DNA of 64,000 bases from Thomasclavelia ramosa DSM 1402 (GTDB lineage: Bacteria; Bacillota_I; Bacilli_A; Erysipelotrichales; Coprobacillaceae). Positions 49,862 through 58,745 of the stretch are shown here, in pieces. The stretch is taken from assembly GCF_014131695.1 (NCBI RefSeq), contig NZ_CP036346.1, positions 2,604,001 through 2,668,000 on the forward strand. Reading direction: 5' to 3'. Each line of letters begins with the position of its first letter. The first letter of the stretch is position 1. Both the position numbers and the translations under genes were made by a program. The notes beneath the pieces are model-generated. The model did no database searches and was not told the DNA's origin. It saw only the letters and a program-made list of their open reading frames with translations.

Positions 49862-50616
49862 CACTCATCCTTTTTTCTCTTTAATAAATCAGGGAACGCA
49901 CGTATCAAACGCCGGTGCCCATATTTAAACAACTTCTTTTGTCTAATTAATGATTTTAAGACGATTTGCTGCTTTTGCCATTCTAGACGCTGTTTTTCAA
50001 TATATGCACGTGCTTCATTTTGTTTTTCCTCAATACTTGCAATCAATCTATTTTCACTTTCTTCCAGTACTTGTTTTACTAATTCTAATTTCTTTTCAAT
50101 ATCCAATGCTACATGTGTTGATACAATTGTATCAACAATAAAGAGAACTGATAAAACCCCACTTAAGACAAATAAAATATTTTCATCAACTAATAATAGC
50201 TTACTAGTAAAAAAAGGCTGAACATAATCGATTGCCACAACACTAAATAAACCAAAACAAATAAAACCCTCTAAACAAACACGACCATTCAAATTAAAAG
50301 CCTTTTGGCTATAATCCCACCAGCGTCGATGGAACAGTTTCTCCATTACATACGAAGTAATATATTCTAATAAACAAGCTACTACCCCGCCACTAATAAA
50401 TAAAGTATAAATAGGATAATTAACCTGCTGAATATCAAATAAAACAATTACCAGCATTGCACCAAAACCATAAATAGGAATCCAGGGACCATTTAAAAAA
50501 CCTCGATTATATGGTTTTTGATGCCGTGATAAAGGCAAAATGATTGATTCCCAAATCCACCCCATTAAACAATAAATAAAGAATGAAACCACAAGAATTA
50601 TCAACTTTCCAGTCAT
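49861..50616 (-). CDS. CmpB-type (PF06541) membrane protein with charged C-terminal tail
   Basis: A 251-residue membrane protein of the 'putative ABC-transporter permease CmpB' family. Seen: LMGWIWESIIL near residue 17, RGFLNGPWIPIYGFGA near residue 38, LEYITSYVMEKLF and the RVCLEGFICFG signature, five or six membrane helices, then a long Lys/Glu/Gln-rich C-terminal tail (about 165-251) predicted as coiled coil. The family role is not established; some reports link it to drug or metal stress, which I do not rely on. A paralogue without the tail is at 51792. First gene of the operon with MATE and EIIC. Confidence 0.82.
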   Translation of the reverse strand: MTGKLIILVVSFFIYCLMGWIWESIILPLSRHQKPYNRGFLNGPWIPIYGFGAMLVIVLFDIQQVNYPIYTLFISGGVVACLLEYITSYVMEKLFHRRWWDYSQKAFNLNGRVCLEGFICFGLFSVVAIDYVQPFFTSKLLLVDENILFVLSGVLSVLFIVDTIVSTHVALDIEKKLELVKQVLEESENRLIASIEEKQNEARAYIEKQRLEWQKQQIVLKSLIRQKKLFKYGHRRLIRAFPDLLKRKKDE

Positions 50617-50636
50617 ATTTTGCCTCCTTTAAATAA

Positions 50637-50661
50637 ATTAAAAAGTCTGCCAAAGCAGACT
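50637..50661 (-). terminator. Terminator of the tRNA Ile-Ile-Ala operon
   Basis: On the minus strand AAGTCTGC/GCAGACTT around TTTG, followed by TTTAATTT. Confidence 0.88.
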
Positions 50662-50672
50662 TAATATACAAT

Positions 50673-50748
50673 TGGTGGAGCCTAGCGGGATCGAACCGCT
50701 GACCCCCTGCGTGCAAGGCAGGTGCTCTCCCAGCTGAGCTAAGGCCCC
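50673..50748 (-). tRNA. tRNA-Ala (anticodon TGC), CCA encoded
   Basis: GGGGCCT acceptor stem (one G-U), anticodon loop CTTGCAC; last gene of the operon. Confidence 0.96.
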
Positions 50749-50766
50749 AAAATATTAAAATATATA

Positions 50767-50843
<77 letters not shown>

Positions 50844-50869
50844 ATATATATCTATTTGCAATTAACTAA

Positions 50870-50946
<77 letters not shown>

Positions 50947-50965
50947 ATCAATCAACTGCCCTAAT

Positions 50966-50994
50966 ATAATAGCATGTAGATTCTTTACCGTCAA
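50966..50994 (-). promoter_or_regulatory. Promoter of the tRNA Ile-Ile-Ala operon
   Basis: On the minus strand TTGACG and TATTAT are separated by 17 bases, with the extended TATTATATTAGGGC shared with the five-tRNA operon. Confidence 0.85.
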
Positions 50995-51126
50995 GCATTT
51001 ATTTATAATTTTGACAATTTTTTTTATTTCTTAATTTTATCAAAAAAATCGTCATTGCATATTATTTGTTTGCATATCTAAATATTGTTATACTTTGATT
51101 ATAGTTTATATTTAAGGGAGGCAATT

Positions 51127-51603
51127 ATGAACTTATATGAAATAGAAGTATTAGATAATAACAATCAAACAATCTCACTAAATAATTATAAAGATCAAGT
51201 TTTACTAATCGTCAATACAGCAACCGATTGTGAATTCACCGAGCAATATGATGATTTAGAAGAACTTTATGAAAAATATCATAATTATGGTTTTTGTATT
51301 CTAGATTTCCCATGTAATCAATTCGGTGAACAAGCACCTGGAACAATGGAAGAAATCATGTCTTTTTGTGCGGATACTTATGGTGTTAGTTTTCCGCAAT
51401 TTGCTAAAATCGAAGTCAACGGCCCAAATGAATCACCACTTTATACATATTTAAAAGAAAAACAAGATAGTACTTTATCAAAACGAATCGACTGGAACTT
51501 CACAAAATTTTTAGTTAATCAAGAGGGTGATGTCGTTGCCCGCTTTGAACCGTTAGTAAAGCCAAGAGAAATTGAAAATAATATTAAAAAATTATTAAAA
51601 TAA
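51127..51603 (+). CDS. Glutathione peroxidase family thiol peroxidase
   Basis: A 158-residue cysteine-type GPx that probably reduces peroxides with thioredoxin-like partners, as non-selenium bacterial homologues do. Catalytic tetrad seen: C35 in NTATDCEFTEQY, Gln in FPCNQFGEQAPGT and Trp/Asn in IDWNFTKFLV. The usual C-G-F/L-T after the active site is C-E-F-T here. I start at the ATG at 51127, with AAGGGAGG seven bases upstream; the upstream frame adds 14 residues without a site. Monocistronic, closed by a strong hairpin. Confidence 0.92.
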   Translation: MNLYEIEVLDNNNQTISLNNYKDQVLLIVNTATDCEFTEQYDDLEELYEKYHNYGFCILDFPCNQFGEQAPGTMEEIMSFCADTYGVSFPQFAKIEVNGPNESPLYTYLKEKQDSTLSKRIDWNFTKFLVNQEGDVVARFEPLVKPREIENNIKKLLK

Positions 51604-51655
51604 ATCTTTATAACAACATACTTGCATTGCAACATAATAAAAACTACTAAATTGA

Positions 51656-51697
51656 ATGAACTTATTATTTTAAATCAAAAATAATAAGTTCATTTTT
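51656..51697 (+). terminator. Terminator of the glutathione peroxidase gene
   Basis: Sixteen-pair perfect stem, ATGAACTTATTATTTT with its complement, followed by TTTTTAAT. Confidence 0.85.
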
Positions 51698-51791
51698 AAT
51701 ATTAATATTCATCGTATCTGATACCTCATCTTTAAGATAAGATTCTTGTATATTCCTCTTTTAATTACATATATTATTAAAGGAGGTAATA

Positions 51792-52286
51792 ATGGTAAAA
51801 TTTGCAATTTATACATTTTTAGGATTTATTCTTGAGTCAGTATATGTTTCAATCTTAAAGAAAGAATTCTATCTATCGGGATTACTAAAAGGACCGTTTA
51901 TCCCTATCTATGGCTTTGGTGCATTATTGATTTTAAGCATTGTCCCTTATCATACTAATAATTTTGAAATCTTTTTTTATTCACTATTCGGCTGTACTGC
52001 CCTAGAATATTTGACTCACTTTTTCTTATCATATGATTCACAAATAGAAGTATGGAATTATGGTAAAATACCTAGCAATTATACTAGCCGTATTTGTATG
52101 TTCTATAGCTTGATGTGGGGATTTTTAGGAATTATTTTAGTTAATTACATCGATCCATTTATTAATAGCCTTCTAATTAATTTAAATTATTATGCTGTTA
52201 ATATTATCGCACTCATATATATCCTTATAATCCTATATCAATTTTATAATCAGCAATTTCAAGTAACAAAAAAGCAGCCTAAATAG
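51792..52286 (+). CDS. CmpB-type (PF06541) membrane protein, short paralogue
   Basis: A 164-residue membrane protein of the same family as the one at 49861: SGLLKGPFIPIYGFGALLI matches the NGPWIPIYGFGA region, and ALEYLTHFFLS matches LEYITSYVME. It has five helices and ends after YNQQFQVTKKQPK with no coiled-coil tail. Ribosome binding site AAAGGAGGTAATA. It stands alone, convergent with the EIIB-like gene. Function unknown. Confidence 0.82.
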   Translation: MVKFAIYTFLGFILESVYVSILKKEFYLSGLLKGPFIPIYGFGALLILSIVPYHTNNFEIFFYSLFGCTALEYLTHFFLSYDSQIEVWNYGKIPSNYTSRICMFYSLMWGFLGIILVNYIDPFINSLLINLNYYAVNIIALIYILIILYQFYNQQFQVTKKQPK

Positions 52287-52289
52287 GTT
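52267..52289 (-). terminator. Terminator of the EIIB-like gene
   Basis: On the minus strand GCAACCTA/TAGGCTGC with one mismatch, followed by TTTTTT. Confidence 0.7.
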
Positions 52290-52298
52290 GCCTACATA

Positions 52299-52607
52299 TT
52301 AGATTCTCTTTTTTCTCATCGCATCAAATGCTTTTAATAAAATTGCCTTAACATCAAATAAAGCATAAGCACCAATTCCGATTATATCAACCGGACAACG
52401 TACTAAACGCTCAATTTTAATTTGTTCAAAACAAATCAAAGGACTTAACAAGACAACATCAGCATCAATTCGGTTTTCTAATGCTTCAGCAATTGAATAA
52501 GCTTGAATTTCACATTTTACAGAGCCTTTTTCAGATTCTTCAATCAGCTTTTCAACAAAAAAATCACTTGGTATTTCTGTATCCCACAATAAAACAATTT
52601 TTTTCAT
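52299..52607 (-). CDS. PTS lactose/cellobiose EIIB-like protein lacking the active-site Cys
   Basis: A 102-residue protein that follows the fold order of Lac/Cel-type EIIB: MKKIVLL (strand 1), then VEKLIEESEKGSVKCEIQAYSIAEAL, IDADVVLLSPLICFEQI, VDIIGIGAYALFDVKAILLKAF. In active EIIBs strand 1 is followed by CSAGMST; here the position reads WDTEIPS, so no phosphocysteine is present. It could be a regulatory pseudo-EIIB. The ATG at 52607 follows AAAGGGGTTTAGCAAG; the longer frame has no site. It is not in an operon with any EIIC. Homology is inferred by pattern, not by alignment score. Confidence 0.65.
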   Translation of the reverse strand: MKKIVLLWDTEIPSDFFVEKLIEESEKGSVKCEIQAYSIAEALENRIDADVVLLSPLICFEQIKIERLVRCPVDIIGIGAYALFDVKAILLKAFDAMRKKRI

Positions 52608-52808
52608 CTTGCTAAACCCCTTTCTTTTATATTTTGGTATAATTTGTTGTATTTTATCCATTAATTTATCACATTAAAAACTTTTTATAAGCAAAAATTA
52701 TTTTTTATACACACAAATATATCATTTACAAGAAAAGATGTAAATGCTTTCATTACTATTTATTATATTTTTTATTGTTTTTGACAATATATTTTATTAT
52801 TTATATTT
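52608..52808. other. AT-rich gap with no recognised feature
   Basis: About 200 bases between the amidase terminator and the EIIB-like start. I see no gene or distinct palindrome; the EIIB-like promoter should be here but no hexamer pair stands out. Confidence 0.4.
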
Positions 52809-52887
52809 AAAAAACTCCTATAAAATGAAGCACACTTCCATAACTCAGCCAACTAAATTATAGAGTGTACTTAAAAAAGGAGTTTTT
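52809..52887 (-). terminator. Terminator of the CwlD-like gene
   Basis: On the minus strand AAAAACTCCT pairs with AGGAGTTTTT around about 57 bases that contain a second arm pair AAGTACACTC/GAAGTGTGCTTC; a T-run follows. Confidence 0.75.
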
Positions 52888-53607
52888 CTACGATAATATC
52901 TTTTCATAATCCTTTGGATCAATTGTATCTTCTGGATATTTCTCACGATATTTTTCAATCCCATCACATATTTTGACTGCTAATTTTTGATGATACTTAC
53001 TACTTTGCAGTTGTCCTCTTTCATTAGCATTAGAGATAAAACCACATTCAATCAATACTCCGACTGTCTGGGTTGCCCGTAAAACTCGGAAATCTGCACC
53101 TGAAATGCGTTTTGCACTTCCTGTAACTTCTTTCATCGTAGTTTGTATTTCACTGGCAAGGCGCTTTCCTTTATCACTGTTTTTATAATAAAATACTTGG
53201 GAACCCCAAGCACCTGAGGCTGGAGCTGAGTTTAAATGAATACTGATTAAATAATCACTTTTATATGAATCTATCTTTTTAACCCTTAAATACATATCAT
53301 CCTGTTTTGAATAGTGATGATTTCGTTTGGTCATATCCTGCTCGTCTTCACGAGTCATATTTACTGTTGCCCCTCGACTTTCAAGTTCTTCTTTCAAAGC
53401 ATATGAAATTTTTAAATTTAATTCCGATTCATAAATTTTTCCAACACTTGCACCATTATCAAGGCCCCCATGTCCGGGATCAATTACTACTGATACATTT
53501 TTTAATGGTAAATCTTTGCTTACGGCCACATCATTTTTAGGATAAAAATAATGTCCCACAAGATACAATGCTGCTGTAATCGCTATTATAAGATACGTTC
53601 TCTTCAC
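52888..53607 (-). CDS. N-acetylmuramoyl-L-alanine amidase (Amidase_3, CwlD-like)
   Basis: A zinc amidase that cuts the bond between muramic acid and the stem peptide. One N-terminal membrane helix (TYLIIAITAALYLVGHYF, residues 4-21) acts as anchor or signal. Zinc ligands are H46 (IDPGHGGLD), E60 (YESELN) and the His of SIHLNSAP; the catalytic Glu is in VLIECGFISN. 239 aa is the CwlD size. I start at the GTG at 53607, four bases after AGGTGAT; a TTG further upstream overlaps the site. CwlD makes muramic-lactam in spores, but a non-sporulating host would use it for wall turnover. Confidence 0.92.
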   Translation of the reverse strand: MKRTYLIIAITAALYLVGHYFYPKNDVAVSKDLPLKNVSVVIDPGHGGLDNGASVGKIYESELNLKISYALKEELESRGATVNMTREDEQDMTKRNHHYSKQDDMYLRVKKIDSYKSDYLISIHLNSAPASGAWGSQVFYYKNSDKGKRLASEIQTTMKEVTGSAKRISGADFRVLRATQTVGVLIECGFISNANERGQLQSSKYHQKLAVKICDGIEKYREKYPEDTIDPKDYEKILS

Positions 53608-53650
53608 AAAATCACCTAACAAATTATATGCAGTAACGATTCTAATAATG

Positions 53651-53684
53651 CTAAAAACGCGTAAAACTAATTACACGTTTTTTA
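53651..53684. terminator. Hairpin with T-run between the amidase and AraC genes
   Basis: ACGCGTAA/TTACACGT (one mismatch) around AACTAA, followed on the plus strand by TTTTTTAAG. It lies in the 100-base gap downstream of the AraC gene; direction of use is unclear. Confidence 0.4.
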
Positions 53685-53743
53685 AGTATTTATCTATAAA
53701 GATGCGAATAAAGTGAAAACACGTCATTTAAAATGATGTATTT

Positions 53744-54604
53744 TTATGATCGTACTTTAGCCCAAAGTTCAATATAACAATTTTCCTGATAAGGATTATA
53801 ATATTTTTGAACCAGAAGATCATCTGGTTCAAGACGATGTTCAACAAACCAAACTTCATACAAATATCGGCTAGCCTTATATAAAGCTTCATTCACTAAT
53901 GATTCAAAATTTTCTGCTTCATAACTACATACTACATACTTACCACTAGGAATAATTCGTTGTTCACAATCAATTGACGGTCTATCAATTTCAATCCCTA
54001 CAAAATAATTAAATAAGGCAGGATCATCACTCAATGTTAAAATATCTACTACTACCGCATCTTGAACATCTAATTCCTGGTACAAAGAAACTATGTTATT
54101 TATCTTCGGTTCACCTAATTCATCTACTTTAGCCATTTTGCTTTTACCATAAAAAATTCGATCATTACAAACTTGTTTTTCATTTATCTCTAAAACCATC
54201 CCTTCTACGATCAATGGCACGCCAGTATCAATTACAACATAATTAAGCTGTAAATCTGGTTTAATGAAATGATCTAAATGAATTTTTTGATTACGATAAT
54301 CATCTGGTGTAATTTTATAGACTTCTTTAAAAGCCCGAGTAAAAGCACTATGTCCAGAAAAACCACAGGCTATTGCAATATCTAAGATTCTTTTTTCCGT
54401 ATTTTTTAATTGATTGGCAGCTTTTTCTAAGCGCCGCAGCTTCACATAATCATTCACAGTTTTTTTAGTTAAACGAAAAAATAATCGCTGATAGTAGTAT
54501 TTTGATAAATGAGCAATTGCTGCTAATTTATCAATATCAATCTCTTTATCATAATTTTCTTCAATATAATCAAGTGTCACCTGAATCTCTTGCCATGCAT
54601 ACAT
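53744..54604 (-). CDS. AraC-family regulator with GyrI-like effector domain
   Basis: A 286-residue regulator. The N-terminal two-HTH DNA-binding domain (about 1-105) shows YDKEIDIDKLAAIAHLSKYY, NDYVKLRRLEKAA and IAIACGFSGHSAFTRAFKEVY; the C-terminal GyrI/SbmC-like domain (about 120-285) contains GKYVVCSYEAENFESLVNE and ends with ENCYIELWAKVRS. Proteins of this layout (Rob/SoxS/BmrR-like) respond to small amphipathic molecules. Ribosome binding site AAAGGGG. No obvious target gene adjoins; the neighbour on the other side is a divergent GGDEF-EAL gene. Confidence 0.92.
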   Translation of the reverse strand: MYAWQEIQVTLDYIEENYDKEIDIDKLAAIAHLSKYYYQRLFFRLTKKTVNDYVKLRRLEKAANQLKNTEKRILDIAIACGFSGHSAFTRAFKEVYKITPDDYRNQKIHLDHFIKPDLQLNYVVIDTGVPLIVEGMVLEINEKQVCNDRIFYGKSKMAKVDELGEPKINNIVSLYQELDVQDAVVVDILTLSDDPALFNYFVGIEIDRPSIDCEQRIIPSGKYVVCSYEAENFESLVNEALYKASRYLYEVWFVEHRLEPDDLLVQKYYNPYQENCYIELWAKVRS

Positions 54605-54755
54605 ATTTAATAACCCCTTTCTTAAGTTACTTATAGTCTACCAATTAAATTATCTCTCTGTTTATCTGTCAATGCCTTTATTCACAAATTAGAGTTAAAT
54701 AAATTTTTGAATGTCAAAAAATCTTTATATCTATTAACTTTATGTGATTGATTTG

Positions 54756-54764
54756 TGATATAAT
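54756..54764 (+). promoter_or_regulatory. Extended -10 promoter of the GGDEF-EAL gene
   Basis: TGATATAAT is an extended -10 (TG-n-TATAAT) about 25 bases ahead of the start; no clear -35 is needed or seen. Confidence 0.6.
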
Positions 54765-54788
54765 CTATAAAGAATACATTATAGGAAT

Positions 54789-56723
54789 GTGGTGAAAATA
54801 TTGATTTGGGATATCACGGCAGAACTTGTTTCAGCAATAACATTATGCATTATTTTAGTCTATGCCCGTAAAGGAAATCTTCTACCAACCGTAAAAAATA
54901 AAGTTTTTCAGTATTGTTTATTCATTACTTTTCTTTCAGTCAGCTCTAATATTATTTCAACAACACTTTTACAAAATTATAAGCAAGTACCATTATTCTT
55001 TAATAGCTTTTTTCTACTAATTTACTATTTAAGCACACCGTTAATGGGCGCTATCTATTTCATCTATGCACTAGCTAATATTTATGATGAAAAAGAGGTC
55101 AAGAAATATGCTGCACTTTGCAGTTTACCATCAATATTATACGTTCTTTTAGTTTTTAGTAATTTCTATACGTCGTTGCTCTTTTCGTTTGATCAAGTAT
55201 CCGGTTATCAACAAGGACCTTGGATATTTATTACATATTTAGTCTTTTATATTTATGTCTTTTTTTCATTGATTCTAGTAATTCATAAAAGGAAATCGCT
55301 CGAACGAAATGTAAGTTATATTTTAGGGGTATTCCCTTTTATTTCTGCCTTTGTAATCCTATTTCAATATATTCACCCTGAATATATTTTAACAGGTACC
55401 GCAGCCACTAGTGCTCTTTTAATTATTTATTTGTATTTACAAAACAAGCAAATGTTCACAGACACATTAACGAATTTGTTGAATCGTCAAGAATTCAACA
55501 AGATGATCGATATCTTAATCGATAATAACAAACCTTTTATTGCTGTAGTTATTTCTTTAAAAAATTTTAAGTTTATTAATGATAAATTCGGCCAAGAAAT
55601 AGGTGATCAAATTCTTTTAGAAGTTTGTCATTATTTACGTTATTTATTGCCTAAGCAGGCAATGTATCGCTATGGCGGAGATGAGTTTGCATTAATTTTT
55701 TATAATAAAAAGAATGTAATAAATGCTCTAGAAAAGATTGAAACACGAATGAAAAATCCATGGCAGATTTCAAATATTGACTTTATCATTAGTTATGTAG
55801 CTGGAGGAATTGCTTATCCTAAAGTTGCTCATAGCAAAGAAGAAATTATTAACGGTCTAGAATATGCTGTTTCGTTAGGAAAAAAGGATAATGCTCATAA
55901 TATTAATTTTTGTGTTACTGCAATGATCAAACAAATTAGACGAAAATATCAAATTCTTGACTTATTAAGAATTTGTTTAGAAAACAATAGTTTTGAAGTT
56001 TATTTTCAACCTATCTATGATCTCAAAACACATAGCTATTGCAAGGCAGAGGCATTACTCCGTTTACCGGACAATCCACTTGGGTTTATTTCTCCCGAGG
56101 AATTTATTCCAATCGCTGAAGAAAATGGGTTGATTGCTCCAATTACTTATCAGGTACTTGATAAAACTTGTCTTTTTATAAAAAAAGTGATTGCTGAAAA
56201 AAAGGATTTTACCGGTGTTTCTATTAATTTTTCAGTATTACAATTTATGCAAGATGATCTTGAAAATAAAGTTTTAAAAGTTATTGAAAAACATCAACTG
56301 CCTTATGAATTAATAAAAATTGAAATTACCGAAAGTATGCTGGTAACTAATTTTGATGCAATCACAAATTTTATGACAAATATGATTAATCGTGGAATCC
56401 AATTCTTACTAGATGATTTTGGTACTGGTTATTCTAATATCACCTATGTCCTTACTATCCCTTTTCAAGTCGTTAAAGTAGATAAAAGCCTAATCTGGCA
56501 AGCAATGAAAGATGAGAAAGCTGCAATTCTTATTAAAAAAATGATTGAAGCATTTAATCAAATTGGTTTACATATCTTAGCTGAAGGAATCGAGACGAAG
56601 GAGCAAATGGAATTTATGAAAAAATGCGGCTGTGATTTATTGCAAGGTTATTATTTTTCTCGACCAGTATCATTTGATGAAGCTTTAAATGTAATCAAAA
56701 CAACTAAAATTACCGAAAAATAA
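54789..56723 (+). CDS. Membrane GGDEF-EAL cyclic-di-GMP protein
   Basis: A 644-residue membrane sensor with an N-terminal membrane domain of about seven helices (1-215), a GGDEF domain (about 225-385) with intact RYGGDEF (296-300) and an EAL domain (about 395-640) with intact EAL (421-423), plus ITESML, LDDFGTGYSN, KVDKSLI, AEGIET and QGYYFSRP. All catalytic metal ligands of the EAL look present, so it could make and hydrolyse c-di-GMP. The start is ambiguous: GTG at 54789, GTG at 54792 or TTG at 54801 after GGTGA; I keep the longest. No other c-di-GMP gene is here. Confidence 0.92.
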   Translation: MVKILIWDITAELVSAITLCIILVYARKGNLLPTVKNKVFQYCLFITFLSVSSNIISTTLLQNYKQVPLFFNSFFLLIYYLSTPLMGAIYFIYALANIYDEKEVKKYAALCSLPSILYVLLVFSNFYTSLLFSFDQVSGYQQGPWIFITYLVFYIYVFFSLILVIHKRKSLERNVSYILGVFPFISAFVILFQYIHPEYILTGTAATSALLIIYLYLQNKQMFTDTLTNLLNRQEFNKMIDILIDNNKPFIAVVISLKNFKFINDKFGQEIGDQILLEVCHYLRYLLPKQAMYRYGGDEFALIFYNKKNVINALEKIETRMKNPWQISNIDFIISYVAGGIAYPKVAHSKEEIINGLEYAVSLGKKDNAHNINFCVTAMIKQIRRKYQILDLLRICLENNSFEVYFQPIYDLKTHSYCKAEALLRLPDNPLGFISPEEFIPIAEENGLIAPITYQVLDKTCLFIKKVIAEKKDFTGVSINFSVLQFMQDDLENKVLKVIEKHQLPYELIKIEITESMLVTNFDAITNFMTNMINRGIQFLLDDFGTGYSNITYVLTIPFQVVKVDKSLIWQAMKDEKAAILIKKMIEAFNQIGLHILAEGIETKEQMEFMKKCGCDLLQGYYFSRPVSFDEALNVIKTTKITEK

Positions 56724-56745
56724 TAGACATGGTTGTCTATAATAA

Positions 56746-56795
56746 TGACCCGATCTCATTCATTAAGTCCAACGAATGAGGAGCGGGTCACTTTT
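56746..56795. terminator. Bidirectional terminator between GGDEF-EAL and PRD genes
   Basis: TGACCCG (56746-56752) pairs with CGGGTCA (56784-56790), and CTCATTC/GAATGAG continues the stem; CTTTTTC follows on the plus strand. The stop codon of the minus gene lies in the right arm. Confidence 0.8.
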
Positions 56796-58734
56796 TCACA
56801 CTTATATCCTTGATGCCTTTGATAAAGCAAACATAAGTGGGATTATTAATAAATTGATCAAACCCCTGCTCATTGTCACATAGATATCTTAGTGATTTCA
56901 ATAATCCTTGGGTTCTAACATTTCCTTCAAAATCATCTTGTAAAGTCGAAAAAATGATTATTGATACTTTTTTCTTATTATAGATAATAGGGTTTTTTAG
57001 TACAAATACAATTAATAGATTTTTTAAATTTAATTTCATATGACTCGAAAAAATAAGACTATGGCTACATGAATCAATAATCTCTACTTGATCTTTGTCT
57101 AGTAAGTTTTTCTTAAATATATCAAATGAAATAGCGACTTCTTTTTTTAATACACTATAGAGATAATCGTAAATTCCATTGATATTATCAATATCAACAC
57201 AATTAAAATAATATTTCTTATTAAATAAAAATTCACTCATTTCGATTTGTCTTGTCTCCATTACAAGATTTTTAAAGTATCTCATTGTATTGTTATCTAA
57301 AAACTCAGATATTAAAACAATTGGGATATTGATATCAATATCCATTGAAATTGTTGAAATGATATAATCATATTGATTTATGTCACACTCTAAAATATTA
57401 CCTACATTACCAAATAGTTCAATATCAACATACGATCCTATATCAAACAATAACTGCCTATATAATAAATCTCTATTTTGATGATCTAGCGTACATACAA
57501 ATAAAACTTTCTGTTTTTGGAGTTTTGTTAAACAAATGAACTTTTCGAACAAAATTGTAAAAGACGATATACTGCTCATCGAAACATGGTGGATTGTTTT
57601 TTGCTCTATTATATTCTTGAGACATAAAGCAAGTTGAAATGAATTGGAGTAATTCTTCTCAACTTTATTATAGTATGTATTACGCTGTTTTGTATTAAAA
57701 CTACAATGAAACAATGTCTTATCTACCATAGTAAACAATTCTTCCTTTAAATCTTTCAAAAGCGGTTCTTTAAATATAATAAAAAACTCATTTTCAATTG
57801 CTTTTAATGATTCATTGACAATCGTTAAAGACATTTCTTTATTATAATAAAATGACCCTTTATCTTCTTTAGCAAACAATTCAATAGCAATTTGTTTAAT
57901 CTCATCATAGGTAATCTGGCAATTTATAGTATCTTTAATTTTTAATGCAATCTCTTTTGCAACTTGCATTTCAATAGATAAGTTAAACTCTTCCGGAATA
58001 TCAATTTCAGTTAATAAATGCTTAGATTTAGCTCTTGAAATCATTACCAATATGTAAACGAGGAAATCAATTAAAGATGTATCAGATAAAGAAACATTAT
58101 ATTTTTTTAACAATGATATAATCTTATAATCTAACATCTCTTTATTTTTATAAAGGCTCTTTAAAAAATCAAACATAATATATGAGTGCTTGTAATTAAT
58201 GAAAATAATATCTGATAATATAATTCGTTTGTTTTCTTCACGTCCTTCTAAAATCAACCCTACATTTGCTTTAGAGTTTATTTTCAGTTCATGCTTCGCA
58301 AACCATTCTCTAAGATTAGACAGTTCCTTAGATAAAGTTGATCTTGATACAAAAATTTCTTCTGCAAGATCATCTATCTTAATTCCTGTGTCGCATTCAA
58401 GGAGTCGCTTTGCAACATAAAAAGTTCTATTTATATATAGATAGTAATCAAAATTATGGTTACGCTCATGGTTTTCAATCTTGTTAATAAGCTCTAGTGC
58501 CTCCAAATAATCTGTAAAATCTATACGATACCCTTTAGGGGTACGTGAAATCAATCGATATCCAAATTCATTTAATAATTCTTGCACATTAATAATTTCA
58601 TCTCTAACTAATCTCCTACTTATTCCAATATGATTTGCGATTTCATAAGAGGTTGCATAATCATCTAAGAAAGATAAATATCTTATAATTTGAATACAGT
58701 AACTTTCTTGATTAAAAATTTGAGCTCTAACCAT
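56788..58734 (-). CDS. BglG-family PRD-type regulator, degenerate PRDs
   Basis: A 648-residue regulator with the layout HTH (about 10-65), second HTH (about 105-150; EEIFVSRSTLSKELSNLREW), two PRD regions (about 185-390), EIIB-like (about 405-490) and a short EIIA-like C-terminus. In the PRD motifs where other members carry His (IHLA, LHMN), this protein reads QIAIELFAKE and SSFTILFEKF, so both phosphorylatable histidines are missing. The EIIB region has VCTLDHQNR with a Cys. It is the last gene of the EIIC-zinc ribbon-ManA-GH1 operon, 11 bases after GH1, and probably controls it in a PTS-independent or altered way. Confidence 0.85.
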   Translation of the reverse strand: MVRAQIFNQESYCIQIIRYLSFLDDYATSYEIANHIGISRRLVRDEIINVQELLNEFGYRLISRTPKGYRIDFTDYLEALELINKIENHERNHNFDYYLYINRTFYVAKRLLECDTGIKIDDLAEEIFVSRSTLSKELSNLREWFAKHELKINSKANVGLILEGREENKRIILSDIIFINYKHSYIMFDFLKSLYKNKEMLDYKIISLLKKYNVSLSDTSLIDFLVYILVMISRAKSKHLLTEIDIPEEFNLSIEMQVAKEIALKIKDTINCQITYDEIKQIAIELFAKEDKGSFYYNKEMSLTIVNESLKAIENEFFIIFKEPLLKDLKEELFTMVDKTLFHCSFNTKQRNTYYNKVEKNYSNSFQLALCLKNIIEQKTIHHVSMSSISSFTILFEKFICLTKLQKQKVLFVCTLDHQNRDLLYRQLLFDIGSYVDIELFGNVGNILECDINQYDYIISTISMDIDINIPIVLISEFLDNNTMRYFKNLVMETRQIEMSEFLFNKKYYFNCVDIDNINGIYDYLYSVLKKEVAISFDIFKKNLLDKDQVEIIDSCSHSLIFSSHMKLNLKNLLIVFVLKNPIIYNKKKVSIIIFSTLQDDFEGNVRTQGLLKSLRYLCDNEQGFDQFINNPTYVCFIKGIKDISVKK

Positions 58735-58745
58735 AATTAATCACC

